Positions 37,099 through 48,736 of a stretch of 64,000 bases of DNA are shown here, piece by piece (position 1 is the stretch's first letter; every line of letters begins with the position of its first letter). The stretch lies in the NCBI GenBank assembly GCA_013398015.1, contig VZRR01010412.1, positions 124,001-188,000 on the forward strand, given 5' to 3'. The notes under the pieces were generated by a model. The model was given only the letters and a program-made list of their open reading frames with translations. It ran no database searches and was not told where the DNA came from. Made by a program: the position numbers and the translations under genes. This DNA comes from Oreocharis arfaki (Eukaryota > Chordata > Aves > Passeriformes > Paramythiidae).

Positions 37099-39379
37099 TC
37101 AGGTGACCCTGCAGCCACCCAAGGCAGGTCTGACAGGTTGATTCCCTGTGTTTGGGTGTGCACCACATCTCTCTGTCCACAGCACCAGTGTAGAACCTTG
37201 GGCTGTTTTGAGCTCCCTGCTAATTCTCAGTGCTCAGACACATCAACAGGGGAGCAGTGTCAGTCGCCCCCAATTTCTGAACAGCTCAGAGAGAATTCAG
37301 TGGCAGGATAGAAAAATACCCTTAGTTCATTTTTATCCTCCTTATTAATGAAAAAGAACAAATGGATACTTAACCATTTGCACAAAACACATCCAGCTGA
37401 GGCTGCAGGGCTGGTTTGTGTTCCAGAAGGATGTGTGTACACAGAGCGTTTGGGTAGGAAAACATAAATTACCGGTGAGAAAATGAAAGGGCCCTGAATG
37501 TTCCCTCTGTGCCATTCTAGGCAAGAAATAAGCACACAACAGGCACTTTCGAGAGGAATGTTTCATTTTCCCTTATCACAAATATTTCTCTTTCAAGGGA
37601 AGATGAAATGAGCACTGGCAAAAGGAGCTGGGTGGTGGGAGATGGAGACCATCAGTAGCCTTAAAGCAGAAAGCAATAAATCCCTTTAGCATAGCTGCGA
37701 TTTTTCCTGACCTTTTCACAGCTGTGCAGTGCCAAACCATACATCTGTTGCTGCAGCACATGCTGGAATCTCAGTGTTCCCAAAGCAGGTTCACCCCAGC
37801 TGCCAGTGAGCGCCCCTGACTGCCTTCGGAATGCTCCCCTCCCAGTGCTGCATGGAGATGCTCACATCACCCACAGTCGTTAGTCCAATCTGCTGCATTT
37901 ATATCTATTATTCCTTATTCTTGACCTTACAAAAAGAATTTTTCAGTGCTAACAGGGTTAGAGGCCCCAGGTCTTTGTTGTTCCCATCCTGGGTAATGAG
38001 AGCTCGTTGCTTACCTGGATGTTCAGGATATAATGAAGATTTTTCTGCTATGAGAGGAAAATAGAAGAGGAAAGAGATCATTAATCATGAAAGTTCACTT
38101 AATGTCTCTGATCTTTAAATGATTATTCTTGTATCATAGCTTTTTGATAGAGCAGTAATGTTTTGCTCAATGAATGTTGAGCCAACTGGATGTAGACTGG
38201 ATAATTTGAGAAAAAAAATCATGTATATCCAGTAGAAGGAACTATGTGCAGTAGACTTCATTCATCACTTTGTCAGCAGACTTGGAAGACTTATTGTGTT
38301 CAGATGGACTGAAATATGGAGTGTTCAGCCCAAATTCTCCTTTCCCCACTCAGCTTTTCACGGAAAACAAAATGCTGGCTCGAGATTTCGTTTTAAAAAT
38401 TCAGACAGATTCTGTATCACTGCAGATTATGCTGCCTGTAAACTTCCATCTGCACCTCCTGCTTCCACTGGAACAGTGTGAAGCCTCGCAGAGTTCTTAT
38501 CTGCTTCCAAAATAGAGTTTTCAAACTGGGATAACTTCAGACAGCTCTCAGCTGGAGGGGCTTGTAAATCTAGGGCATCTCATCCTCATCATCTGGCACA
38601 GCCCAAAATGCCAGAAGTTTGGGGAACTGATGAAATTTTTAGCTGAAATATTCTGGAGATGCAAGTTGCTTTGAATGCTTGGAGTGGGGCTGCTCGGCAT
38701 CGCCCACCAAAGACCCTGTGAAGAACTTTAACCACTGTCAAAACATCTGTTGTTGGCAGCTCGGGCCTTGATCAGCTGTAAACTGGCACAAAGAATAACT
38801 CCCTTTTTTGGAGTCAGTGCCCTCCCGGGGCACAAAAGGCAGGATTTCTTGTTTGGATGCATATGCTGCTTGTTCTCAACCAGGCCAAAGGTTGGAGAAA
38901 GTCTCATTTTCATTGCGACTTCCACCTCTCTGCGAAGACCAGGAGTCTGAAACTCACGCTCAGTCTTGGAATATTAAGGTACCAAAATAGATGAACAAGA
39001 TGTCTCTAAATTTTTATCTAGAAAATTTGTGTTCTTTCACCTATTTAGAATGAGGCATTCCTTTCTTTTTTGTGTTGTTTTGTTTTTGGTTTTTTTTTAA
39101 CTCCCATTAGTTTAGTGCTTTTGTACAGCGCTAAAATACAGTGTTCATACCTCGTCTACTTCCTAGAGGTAAATATGACAATAATTTAAAAATCATGAGT
39201 AGGTTTCATCTGCTGAAGGTGAAGGTCATCACTGCCCAGCTCTCTGCCCATCAGTACTGAGGCCACATTGCATTTATTAATACCTGGGAGCAGACTAAAG
39301 CCATTAGAGAAATTTTTTCCTTCTCTCCTCAACCTCCCAAAACTTCTAGCAAATTAACTGCTCCCTCCACACATAATGC

Positions 39380-39412
39380 TAATAATAATAATAATAATAA
39401 AATAAATATATA
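39380..39412. repeat. AAT trinucleotide microsatellite
   Basis: Seven tandem AAT units run from 39380 to about 39400, followed by a decaying AAAT/ATAT stretch to 39412. Confidence 0.9.
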
Positions 39413-41012
39413 GTCATAAAATTCTCCTTTCTTCTACCTCTTGAGTGTTCAGAGAGGAGTGAATTCACCTCTCCTGCTGTTAAGGGTCCTTCGTGGTACA
39501 GGTAACAACTACAACAGTGAAAGAGGATTCTTTCATTTCATTTCATTTCACATCCAGGCCCCGAAATCGTGACATTCTGGGAAGCAGTAGGAGGAATTTG
39601 TTGCTTAAGGGTCTTGACCTGTGAAACAATTCCATCCCACCTGTACCTTGGACTGGCAGTTGTAGGAATTCGTTGCAGAATGAGTTGTAGGTGACTTCCA
39701 GTTTTCCCTCTTAGTAGGGCAGTATCAGCAAGCTCCACCATACATGTTCGGATGTTCATTGTCAGCATCTGAAAAGGTGGTTTGGGTATGAAAAAGTCTC
39801 TGCTAGAAATGAAAAAAGGACTATTTTACAAGGCCTCCTTCCCTTCCCTTGTCACCATCGTTAGGAAAAGTGGGGGGAAAAGTCCTGTGAAGCCTTCCTG
39901 CTTTTAAAACCCAGCAGATGAAAAAGAAAGAAAAATCCAGAGAGGTGGATTCTATTTAAAGTTCATTCCATTTAAAGAAGACATCCAGCATCTTAGGAAG
40001 AATACAGGCTTGACACTGCCCTTGATGAGAAGGGCACTGAGGAAGAAATGGGGGGAGCTGGGTCGGCTGAATTCAGCACAAGGGGCCTCATAAATGTGAA
40101 AGGCAGAGCTCTCCCTGCTCCCTGGGCAGGTGAATAGGTGTAGCCTGCTCCTTCAGCCGTGCTCAGATCATCATTTTCTCTCATGCTGTTGTTTTAAACA
40201 TAAGGTTTGCCCTACCTGCAGTGAAGGAATTTTTTATAGCTCAGGAAATAACGTCATTATTTGAGGTTTTCTCAAAAGTACCTAAAATGTAATAAATACA
40301 GTGGCCTTTCACTGTGCTCTGTCCAGCTGGAGGAGGTGTATTTGTTTTTTCTGTGATACAACTGTCATTGTAGAGGTGTCCAATTATTTGTGGGTACTTG
40401 ATTTATTCCAGAAAAAAACTGAATGCACCTTGCCGTCATAGGTGGAAAAGTGAAAAAAAGAATGAATAATTTCTAAATTATTTATATATTCAGGGAAAAA
40501 AAAAAACCAAAACCAAAGAGAGCATCTTTGTCTTCCTTCTGAATCTTCAGACATTTGATGTACACCTGGAGGTAACAGGCTTTGAAGCAGGCATTCAACA
40601 TACGATTAATACATGTTAGAATTATCTTTTTGCCTTTGCTCACTGAGGCCCTGAGCTGGGCTGAGAAAGAGTCAGCATCTTGTGTAAACAAAAGTCTTCA
40701 AAACAATTCCAAAAAGTGGCTATTTTTCAAGTAACCTTCACCATCACTTATTTACAGCCCCCAAGTGGCTTTTTAGTCTTCTGCAAGCACATAAATGAGA
40801 GGACTGAAAACAGCATCAGCTCTGAATGGGCTTTCAGCACTGCTGTGGGGAGGAAGCAGGAAGAAAGTTCTGTAAATTAATTTGTGGCTCTTGTGAGGAT
40901 CTTATTCTGTCAATCTCTCAAAGTTTTCTAAGATTTATGGTGTCTGCAAGGAGGAGAGAAGGACCCTTCACGTTGGAAAACCTACAGGCAGCTCTTGCAG
41001 CACCCAGCAGGG

Positions 41013-41106
41013 CCTTCCTTCCTTCCTTCCTTCCCTCCTTCCTTCCTTCCTTCCTTCCTTCCTTCCTTCTTTCCTTCCTCCCTTCCTTCCTTCCTTCCTT
41101 CCTCCC
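41013..41106. repeat. TTCC tetranucleotide microsatellite
   Basis: About 94 bp of CCTT/TTCC tetramers with a few CCCTCC and TTTCC interruptions. It ends at an unresolved base (n) at 41107, the only ambiguous base I noticed in the window. The n probably marks assembly uncertainty in the repeat, so its true length may differ. Confidence 0.97.
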
Positions 41107-42143
41107 NTTACCCCATTATTTTTGCATTCTGACCCACTACTACTCAACCATGAATTTTAATACCTGAAGAGTTCTTGAAGTGATCTCAGCCCCAGAAATA
41201 ATTTGGCTTTAACCTGATGGAAAACTGCTCCCAGAGGGACTTTTACCTGGAGCCTGATGAACAAGTTCTTCTTTGTTTGTTTGTTTGAGTACCTTTCAAA
41301 TTAGGCTGATGAGCAGCAGAATAAAATGAAGCCATGTTGAAATTTCCCCTTTTTTTGCTCATTCGTGATGAATATCAGGGGTTTTAAGCATCTTTGTGTT
41401 TTTCTCTCAAAAGGCACAAATTCAGAGCTGTGCTACAGAGAGCAGAATTGAATCCTGAGCCTTCCATTTACCTAATTGATCTTTCAGATTGGTTGCTCTT
41501 GTGGCAGACTCGCAGACAAAGATTTTGCAGACAAAAATATTCATTCAGTCCTTCATTACTGAGTGCTACTTTTCCTTTGTAAGGTAACTGGTGTGTGCCT
41601 TGAAAATCACAAGGCATTTACAATGCAGAGCCTGTGAAAAATCATTCAAAAGTAAAAATTGAAAATGCATCCAAAATTATTATGGTCAATTTTGTATATT
41701 TGAAAAGTTGTTTTTTGGGTTTTTTTTTTCCTAAGCTACAGTTGAATTCTTTTTGTAATTTCACCAGGGAGGTGGAAGAATATGATGTACTCAGAAAAAA
41801 TACAGAATAAGCTGAAAGAAACACTTTAAGTCAAGAAATAACACAGTGCCTACGAGGCAGCATTATGGCAGTAAGACAATGACAATAATAAAGCCTGTTT
41901 AGGTGACTCACAGCTATAATTTCTGCTTTGCATCTCGTTTACACCATCAAATCCTTGTCATACCATGATAATGCTTTATATTTATGTAGTGTCTTTCATC
42001 TAAATGGCTTTCCAAGTGCTTCATGTGTTGCTTGGTGTGCAGCTTACATCAACTTAATCCATTACTTTAATACAGATATTTTTGTAGTGAAATAGAGCTG
42101 CTGTTTGTGTCCACACAGCAAAGGCTGTGCACAGTCTCAAAAG

Positions 42144-42180
42144 GGGAAAACCTTCCAAATCAAAGGGAAAACCTTCCAAA
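42144..42180. repeat. 21-bp tandem duplication
   Basis: GGGAAAACCTTCCAAA occurs at 42144-42159 and again at 42165-42180, separated by TCAAA. This gives a 21-bp period with the second copy exact over 16 bp. It is a recent local duplication. Confidence 0.9.
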
Positions 42181-45100
42181 CCTGCATAATGGAAAAGGGA
42201 GAATGTAACACTGGGTTTTAACTCACCTTGACCACACCAGAAGGTTTGGTATAAACTGATTTTGCTCAGGTGCAGTTTTCCAGCCCTCTGGGGCAGCACC
42301 CTGGGCCCTTGGGATGGGAGGAAAGGTGGCTGCAGATGTTGTGCCAAATATTTTCTCCTTGCACTTCTCCTGCCTGTGAACTCTGAGCTCCAAGCACCAG
42401 TGGCTTCATTTATCCTTCTCTGGCAAACTGGGCTTTGTGCCCCTCTGGATTCTGCCAGAAATGCTCATTTCTGACATTTATGAGGCTCTCATTCCTGATT
42501 GATCCAGAATGCAAACCTTTGTGACCACTCTGAAAATTCATTTGCACCTGGAGATGTTCCAGGTGCAGAGTTATGGAAAATATGCTGTTTCCTGAGCAAA
42601 TAAATCCTGGGAGCTCAGGTGCCTGCACTGAACGACAGCGTGCAAAGGAAAAGGCTCAAAGAGCAAGCAGGTTGCAAGAGATTCTATAACTTGTCATCAC
42701 ATTCTCAGGAAATTAGACAGACAAAATATGGTCACAAAGGCAGTGGGCTTCAGTGGAGGGAGATAATTGCAATAATACAATTTCTCTGTGGAATTTCCAA
42801 CGGAGACATATGAATTAACACATCCCGTTATTTCCCATCCTTTATGATACATAGAAGAGGAAACAAACACGATAGCGATGCAGAATACCTTCCAGTGGAA
42901 TACCACCCTGATAAATGCAAACTGACGCAGAGTTTTAATTTGTTTGCTCCTGATTGGGAGCCACGGCGTGCAGAATCCCAATGAGCTGCTGGGGAGCGAT
43001 CACCTACCCCAGGCACGTTTGCCTTGCTTTGTGTTCGCTGCTGGTGGCAGCTCTTTGATTTGGGTGGCAGTGCCCCTCTGAGACAGTTTTTTAGTGGCTT
43101 CCTAAAGGTCTTGTTCCCACACTGCTGCTGGACAGGAGACATTTAGGTGATCCTGATGCAGTTAAGTTCATCTCTTTGCTCTGAGAAACCAGTAAGCAGC
43201 ATCTCATTTACTACAGAAGCTTTGAAAGAGGCAGTGAGATAAGAATCTGGTTTTCATACGGCCTGGGTACCATTTCCAGCTATGTTTGACACTGGGGTGG
43301 GGTCAGTGCCTGGAGTATCAGGTGATAACATTTTTCAAAGTGATCTTTCCGTGTACCTGCCCCACGGCCGGAATCTGACAAGACTGGTTTGTCTTGAGAC
43401 CATGCAGAGGAATTTTTCTGTCAATGGGAGCTGCCACTGCAATGTCCTATCAGTTCATTACAGAGCTCAGTGTGGAGGAGGATTTGGCTCAGTGTTACAT
43501 CCTGGCTCCAGCAGGAAGCGACCACTAAATTAAGCTTGCAAGATCCAGGGAAGGGAGGAGCAGCTGGTTGGACTGAGACTCTCTCCTCTGCTCAGACCTG
43601 TATTTGAACACAGTTGTTTTGAACATTTCTGTTCTCCCTGCCACCCCTTTAGTGACTCCTGTGCTGTAAGAAATAGACTCTGCTTGTTGTCACCCTCCAG
43701 GGCCTCCATGCCCCGTGGAACCACACTGGTGATCCCTCACAAGAATTCCAGTGTCCTCATCTGCTTCCCATCAGTCCATCATGATGGCAAGCACTGCTGA
43801 CTTGGTACATTTTGAAGTCTATTTGTGCACCCTCACAAGCCTCACATGCTTCATCTACGTCCATCACTATATTTCCTCTAAATCTTTCAGTCCCCCATTA
43901 ACTGCAGTTCACTCAGTGTTTCCTTCTAAGTTTCTATCAGTCCATTGTCTGTGTCTTTTGCCACAAGATTTTGGACACAGAAAAGAGAACTGGGTCTTTT
44001 TTCTCCCCTATGTTTCTTTAAACTCTACAAATGACAGAATTGCTAAAATCTCTGGGCTGTGTGCATGATAAGCACAATAAATGACAACATGGCACGTCCC
44101 AGAGCAGGTTAACCTCACATATCAAAAACTCAGGAGCAGTAAATGCACACATTTCCTTCCAGCAAACCCACTCTGGCCTAGGGTATTCTCCTTCAAAGTT
44201 ATTAGTGTTAAAATGGGTCCAAATGATAGCAGCTTAAATAAAGTACTGAACTCATCTACTTTATTCTTAATTTATAGTGGTGCTTAGGGGATGTGCAGAT
44301 ATTTAAAATGAGTAAAATCAATTAACTTGTGATCCAATTATTTGTGTTAGCCACTGTGGGGTTTTTATTTTAGAGCACTGGTTCAGACTTTCCCAGTTAA
44401 GCACCGTGCCTTGAGAGTGTAAACCTTTCACTGTGAAATATGAGGAACCTTGGTTATCTTTTCTTTGTTTCCAAATCTAATTCCTATTTTTTTTGCCCTT
44501 TCATAGTTCCTAAATTCGCTTTTTACTTTTTTTTTTTGAAAGGGACTCTGTGTCAGTATAACAGATTTTTGTAACTGTTGGGAAGTCTATTCCTTATATA
44601 AAGGTGACTGAACAGGCAAGAGTTCACCTTCTAGATAAAATACACTATATTTGTCTAGGCCACACTATTTCACAGTAGATATATGTCTTTTGCAATCTGC
44701 AATCTGTGATTTATTGCACTTTTCACATTATAAATTTAGAGTAGACCTCTGTGACAACTTCTGTGGTCTGATCGTTCTGCTTTTCCATCCATCTCGAACA
44801 GATTTTAGCCTAACGCTCCAGACAGCTTCAAATATCTGTGTTTATGTGGTTGTTTCCAAAATGTGAAGGATGCTGGGGTGAGGGTACCACTGTACTTGGA
44901 ATTATTTGGCTTGGCACAGCCTTTCCCTGTGGATGTTGGCATTTCCTTGACCTGCAGGAGTCAGGAGCCCAGCAGTGCTATGCCCCCAGCAGGCCCATGT
45001 GCCCTTTCTCTCTGCAACTGAATTTACTGAGAGCTCTTCTTAAATAAGGAGAACATAGGGATGCAGAAGAAAACAAACCCCAGCTGAGATATCCTTGTTT

Positions 45101-47317
45101 TAGATATCCTCAGCCTGCCATTCCAGTTTTTTTAACTAGCTGGCACTCCACGGCAACCTTTTCCATCACAGCCTGGCACTGGTGGGGTGAAAACAACAAA
45201 TTTCTCTCACAGGCTTCACAATAATGTATCTGAATAAAACAGCCACATCTTTTATTTTACCCTAACAGCTCTTACAGTTCCCAAGGTGAGCCAGGCAGTA
45301 TTGAACACTTAATTGAATCAGACTGGAGGATTAAGGAAAAGACTTTTTCTGAAGGATCAATATGAATTAGGAGCAGATGCCAGGTCAAATCTAAGGGTTG
45401 GATTCTTTAGTATTGGGCTCCTTGAAGTCTGGTCACCTTTTTATCCAGCTGAATGGGAATCGTTGGGTGCTGAACACCTGTGGGAAAAATTCTGACCCTT
45501 TTGGTTCTGATGTCTCATATTATGCATGCTCAAGTTGAGACAATGTGAAACAATATAAAAATATCAATCGGGCTAATTGGTCATTTTCAATCAGAGTTAA
45601 GAGGTATCCAAGACTGCTTGACAGTGACAGCATTTGGCTGAGCCGGAAGGAACACAATCTTGGTAATCATTCTTCTGTTATTTCCAAGATTCTTAATAGA
45701 GTTTTCCTTTTAATTTGTTTCAAAGCAAGTGAAAATATTGTTGTGTTATCATTTAAAATTAATTAAACTGCAAATGAGCTTAATGAACTGTCTGAAACAA
45801 AGCTCAATCACAACCTGTTACATATTAACTATCAAAATCAAAAGAATCTTTGCATTCTTTGTTAGATACACCAAAGAAGATAGAAATAGCTAGTTAATAA
45901 TGTCATCCTGTTATGAAATCAGGTTTGAGGCTGGAAAGCTTGAACTGAATGCATACACTCAAATTATACAGAAAAATTGAAAAAGGGTAAGTCAAATCTA
46001 TTGGAAAAAAGAAGAAAAACAAAGATAACTGAACAGGGGAAGACATAGTCATCTTTTCTTTATTTTCACATGAGGAAATCCACTTTACCTACTATTTGTC
46101 CAGATTGGGAAATCTGTATATTAATAAAACGCCATTTTCTGGATTTGGTATTTTCGCTAACTCTTCTGCAGACTTATGACTCCTTGTGTTCTGTAAGACA
46201 GAGGAAAAGACATTCAGTTTATTCAGGTCTTGAAGCTACTTGGGTGACTCTTGCCCTTGAGTGATGCACTGTCACCAACGATGCAGCTTTTAAGCAGCGC
46301 ACGCACGGCAGAACCTATTTGTGTCATTAAAGTTTGTAATTTTGGACTTTTGAAGGTTTAATCCCTAGAAATGCTAAGATTTCCTGATGATCTATAATGG
46401 CAGTGCTGATGTTCAGCACTTCTCAGGATTAGGTCTGTTATCAGCCTGGTTTATCCACCTCTAAAGCAGGTATTATCTTATCACTCTTATATACAGTGCT
46501 TTTAGCACGTCAGCCCCAAGTACTTGAAAGGTGAGGAGTGTTATTAAGTCTGACCCTTACAAGCTTTTCCAATGGTCTGCCTAATGTTTTTCCTACTTAA
46601 ATAAGAATGATGGAGAATAAACTAGAATTTTCTTACAGGGCTTGGCTGGTTGAAATGTACAGCAACACATTTCACAAGGTCATAAAAAATTCTTCCACAG
46701 CAAAAAGAAAGAAGCACTGACTTTTAGTTATGCACACAAAGTGGTAGCATGAGGTCCAATTATTTTTGAGTGTCTTAGAGCAAGCCCTCCAAAAAATGCT
46801 CTGGGAATGGTTTTTGTGAGGGCTGTTTCGTGCCCTGATAACGGTGCAGTGAAAAATGAATGTGGGGAGGGGGGATAATTCATGAAAAAGAGAGTGTGAA
46901 ACGCAAAACTGGATTTGTGTGTAAATAAAAGCAGATTTGAAGGCAAGAGTGGTCTGTATGAGTCAGGTTCCTCTTCCCTCGGCTCCCTTTCTGGCAATAT
47001 ATGCAGCACAGGTATTTTCATGCTTCACTTTCCAGTAATATGAGCTGAACTGTCTTCTTGCCATCAGAATCTTCCTCAGCTCCGTTCCTATCACATCGCT
47101 GCTTATCTGCCATCTATTAAGTGAGAGAGCAGCTGAAATGTTCTACCTCATATTTCATAGGTGAGAATGCATTATTTAAACCCCGTAACGTTCCGTTTCG
47201 GTCAAGGATTCCATCTTCCTCCTGTTGGGGTAAATAATTAATGCTGCCTTGGATATTTTGTGTGTGTGTGGTCGCCAAGTGGAAATAGTAACCATTTTCT
47301 CTGCGGTTTTTTCCTAG

Positions 47318-47500
47318 TTCCAGGCCACAGTGAAGGAGGGGGTCACGGGTGTAATAGTGAACTTAACTGTGGGTGACCGGGACGACCCAGCCACCGGGGC
47401 ATGGAGAGCTGTCTACTCCATCATCAATGGGAACCCAGGGCAGAGCTTTGAGATCCACACCAACCCCCAGACTAATGAGGGAATGCTCTCTGTTGTCAAG
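47318..47500 (+). CDS. CDH13: CDH13 internal exon (probable exon 9): first half of EC3
   Basis: This 183-bp exon encodes 61 residues, phase 0 at both ends, between acceptor TTTTTTCCTAG and donor GTAAGA. It starts FQATVKEG, where the Glu at residue 7 sits at the conserved calcium-ligand position of cadherin repeat strand A. It continues with an N-glycosylation sequon NLT (residues 15-17), then GDRDDP, whose DRD (20-22) is the family DXD/DRD calcium motif, then AW (28-29) and the strand SFEIHTNP. It ends GMLSVVK, the usual lead-in to the next exon's LDYE motif. The length is identical to exon 9 of classical cadherins (183 bp in CDH1), which supports the numbering. It follows a 29.4-kb intron and precedes a 982-bp one. 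I see no frameshift or stop. The residues match T-cadherin rather than N- or E-cadherin, notably INGNPGQSFEIHTNPQTNE. Confidence 0.96.
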
Positions 47501-48482
47501 GTAAGAACAATTCCCTTCTGCCCTGTGTTTTTCCTGTAAGGTTCATCCCCTGGGTTCGCTGGCACAGCAGGGATAGGTTATTCAAAGATATAAATTCAGC
47601 TGCCAGCCCTTGTCCAAACTATGTGTATAACCCCTTCTTCTGGCACAGTAACCTTATTTTTTAAGTCCCAAGGACTGCCTGTTCCTATCCGTATTGCCAT
47701 GGCTCTTAAATAACAGCCAGATTTGCAGTAAGCATCACAATTAATAGTGAGACTTGACAGCAAAATTTTCTTTGTGGCTGAAGGTACAATCAGAATTCAA
47801 GGGCCCCATTTTGTTCTCAGATAGAGAATACGTGCAAGTAGCAGGGAAATAAGGAGCATGGATTAAGACTGAATCCACATTTTTAAAGTGAATTGGTCCC
47901 ACATTTCTAAAGTCTCACAGGAAAATTTATTGCCTGTCTTTGTATGAAGGCAATCCTATGTCTCAAACTTAAAAAAGAAAAGAAAAAAAGGAAATAGCCA
48001 TGTTTGCTGCCTGCACCAGAATTCTCTCTTTTTGGCTTCAGAAGAGGCATTTTCAATTCTTAAGACAAATGCATGTATTTCCATGGCAGTGCCTTTGATT
48101 TCAAGACAGGAGTTGAGAAAGCAGCTTGTGTTATTGTCATCAGTAGCGACTGAGTGTGACTCAGTTGTTTGTCAAATACATGCTACATATAAATAAATAC
48201 GTATATATGAGAATTGAATTATATCTATGAGGTACAGCAAAAAAACGTAAACTCTTGGACAGAGGGATGCCTCCATGGGTTTTTTAATTCCATTATGTTC
48301 ATTACATTCAATGTCCTTTAGAACTGACAATGTGTCTAATCCTAAACTCCCACCAAGTTCCAGGTGCAGGGAATGCTGTTGTCCCTTTCTGGCCAATTCT
48401 GCCGTCTGCAAGTCTGCTGTGGGCTAAAGGAAAAAGTGTTAAGTACTGTTTGCACTTTGCCCCCTGATCTTCTGTTTTGCAG
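47501..48482 (+). other. CDH13: CDH13 intron 9 (982 bp)
   Basis: This short phase-0 intron runs from GTAAGA to TTTTGCAG. It is unique sequence with an A-rich stretch near 47969-47996 and a TA-rich stretch near 48180-48225. I see no repeat family or RNA gene. Its small size next to the 29-kb intron before it means exons 9 and 10 are close together and likely defined together during splicing. Confidence 0.9.
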
Positions 48483-48736
48483 CCTCTAGACTACGAGATT
48501 TCAGCCTTTCACACGCTGCTGATCAAAGTAGAAAACGAGGACCCGCTGATCCCAGACATTGCCTACGGCCCCAGCTCCACAGCCACCGTCCAGATCACTG
48601 TGGAGGACGTCAACGAAGGCCCAGTTTTCCACCCAAACCCCATGACAGTGACCAAGCAAGAGAACATCCCCATTGGCAGCGTGGTGCTGACGGTGAATGC
48701 CACCGACCCGGACACTTTGCAGCACCAGACCATCAG
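48483..48736 (+). CDS. CDH13: CDH13 internal exon (probable exon 10): second half of EC3 and start of EC4
   Basis: This 254-bp exon enters in phase 0 and leaves after two bases of a codon (AG before donor GTGAGA), so the split codon is Arg or Ser; Arg is expected in T-cadherin. The acceptor is TTCTGTTTTGCAG. The peptide begins PLDYEIS, where LDYE (residues 2-5) carries a calcium-binding Glu. It then shows LLIKVENED (12-20), the strand STATVQITV (32-40), and the EC3-EC4 linker EDVNEGPVF (41-49), a DXNE variant of the usual DXNDN. The EC4 start follows: KQEN with a ligand Glu at 60, then a sequon NAT (72-74) running straight into the DPD calcium motif (75-77), and QHQTI at the end. Classical exon 10 is 245 bp in CDH1, so this one is slightly longer. 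The next exon, expected to begin with YSVYKDP-like sequence, is not found before the window ends. Confidence 0.96.

Larger units (their letters stand above)
17958..47317 (+). other. CDH13: CDH13 intron 8 (29,360 bp)
   Basis: The intron is bounded by donor GTAAGG and acceptor TTCCTAG, in phase 0. It holds four minus-strand CR1 fragments (20175, 26445, 29414, 36744), a CpG-dense block (29860-30235), a pyrimidine-rich stretch (about 28020-28900), a TAATC motif cluster (35547-35728), a TTCC microsatellite (41013-41106) and several poly-A or poly-T runs. The remainder is unique and mainly AT-rich. The longest open frame is on the minus strand at 31373-31969 (198 codons). It has no domain I recognise and lies in a locally GC-richer block, so I treat it as chance. 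I saw no unused exon with flanking splice sites and cadherin-like sequence. Confidence 0.85.

Noticed and set aside
38010..38040. CTTACCTGG resembling the U1 snRNA 5' end
   Set aside because: The match stops after nine bases and the rest does not follow U1.
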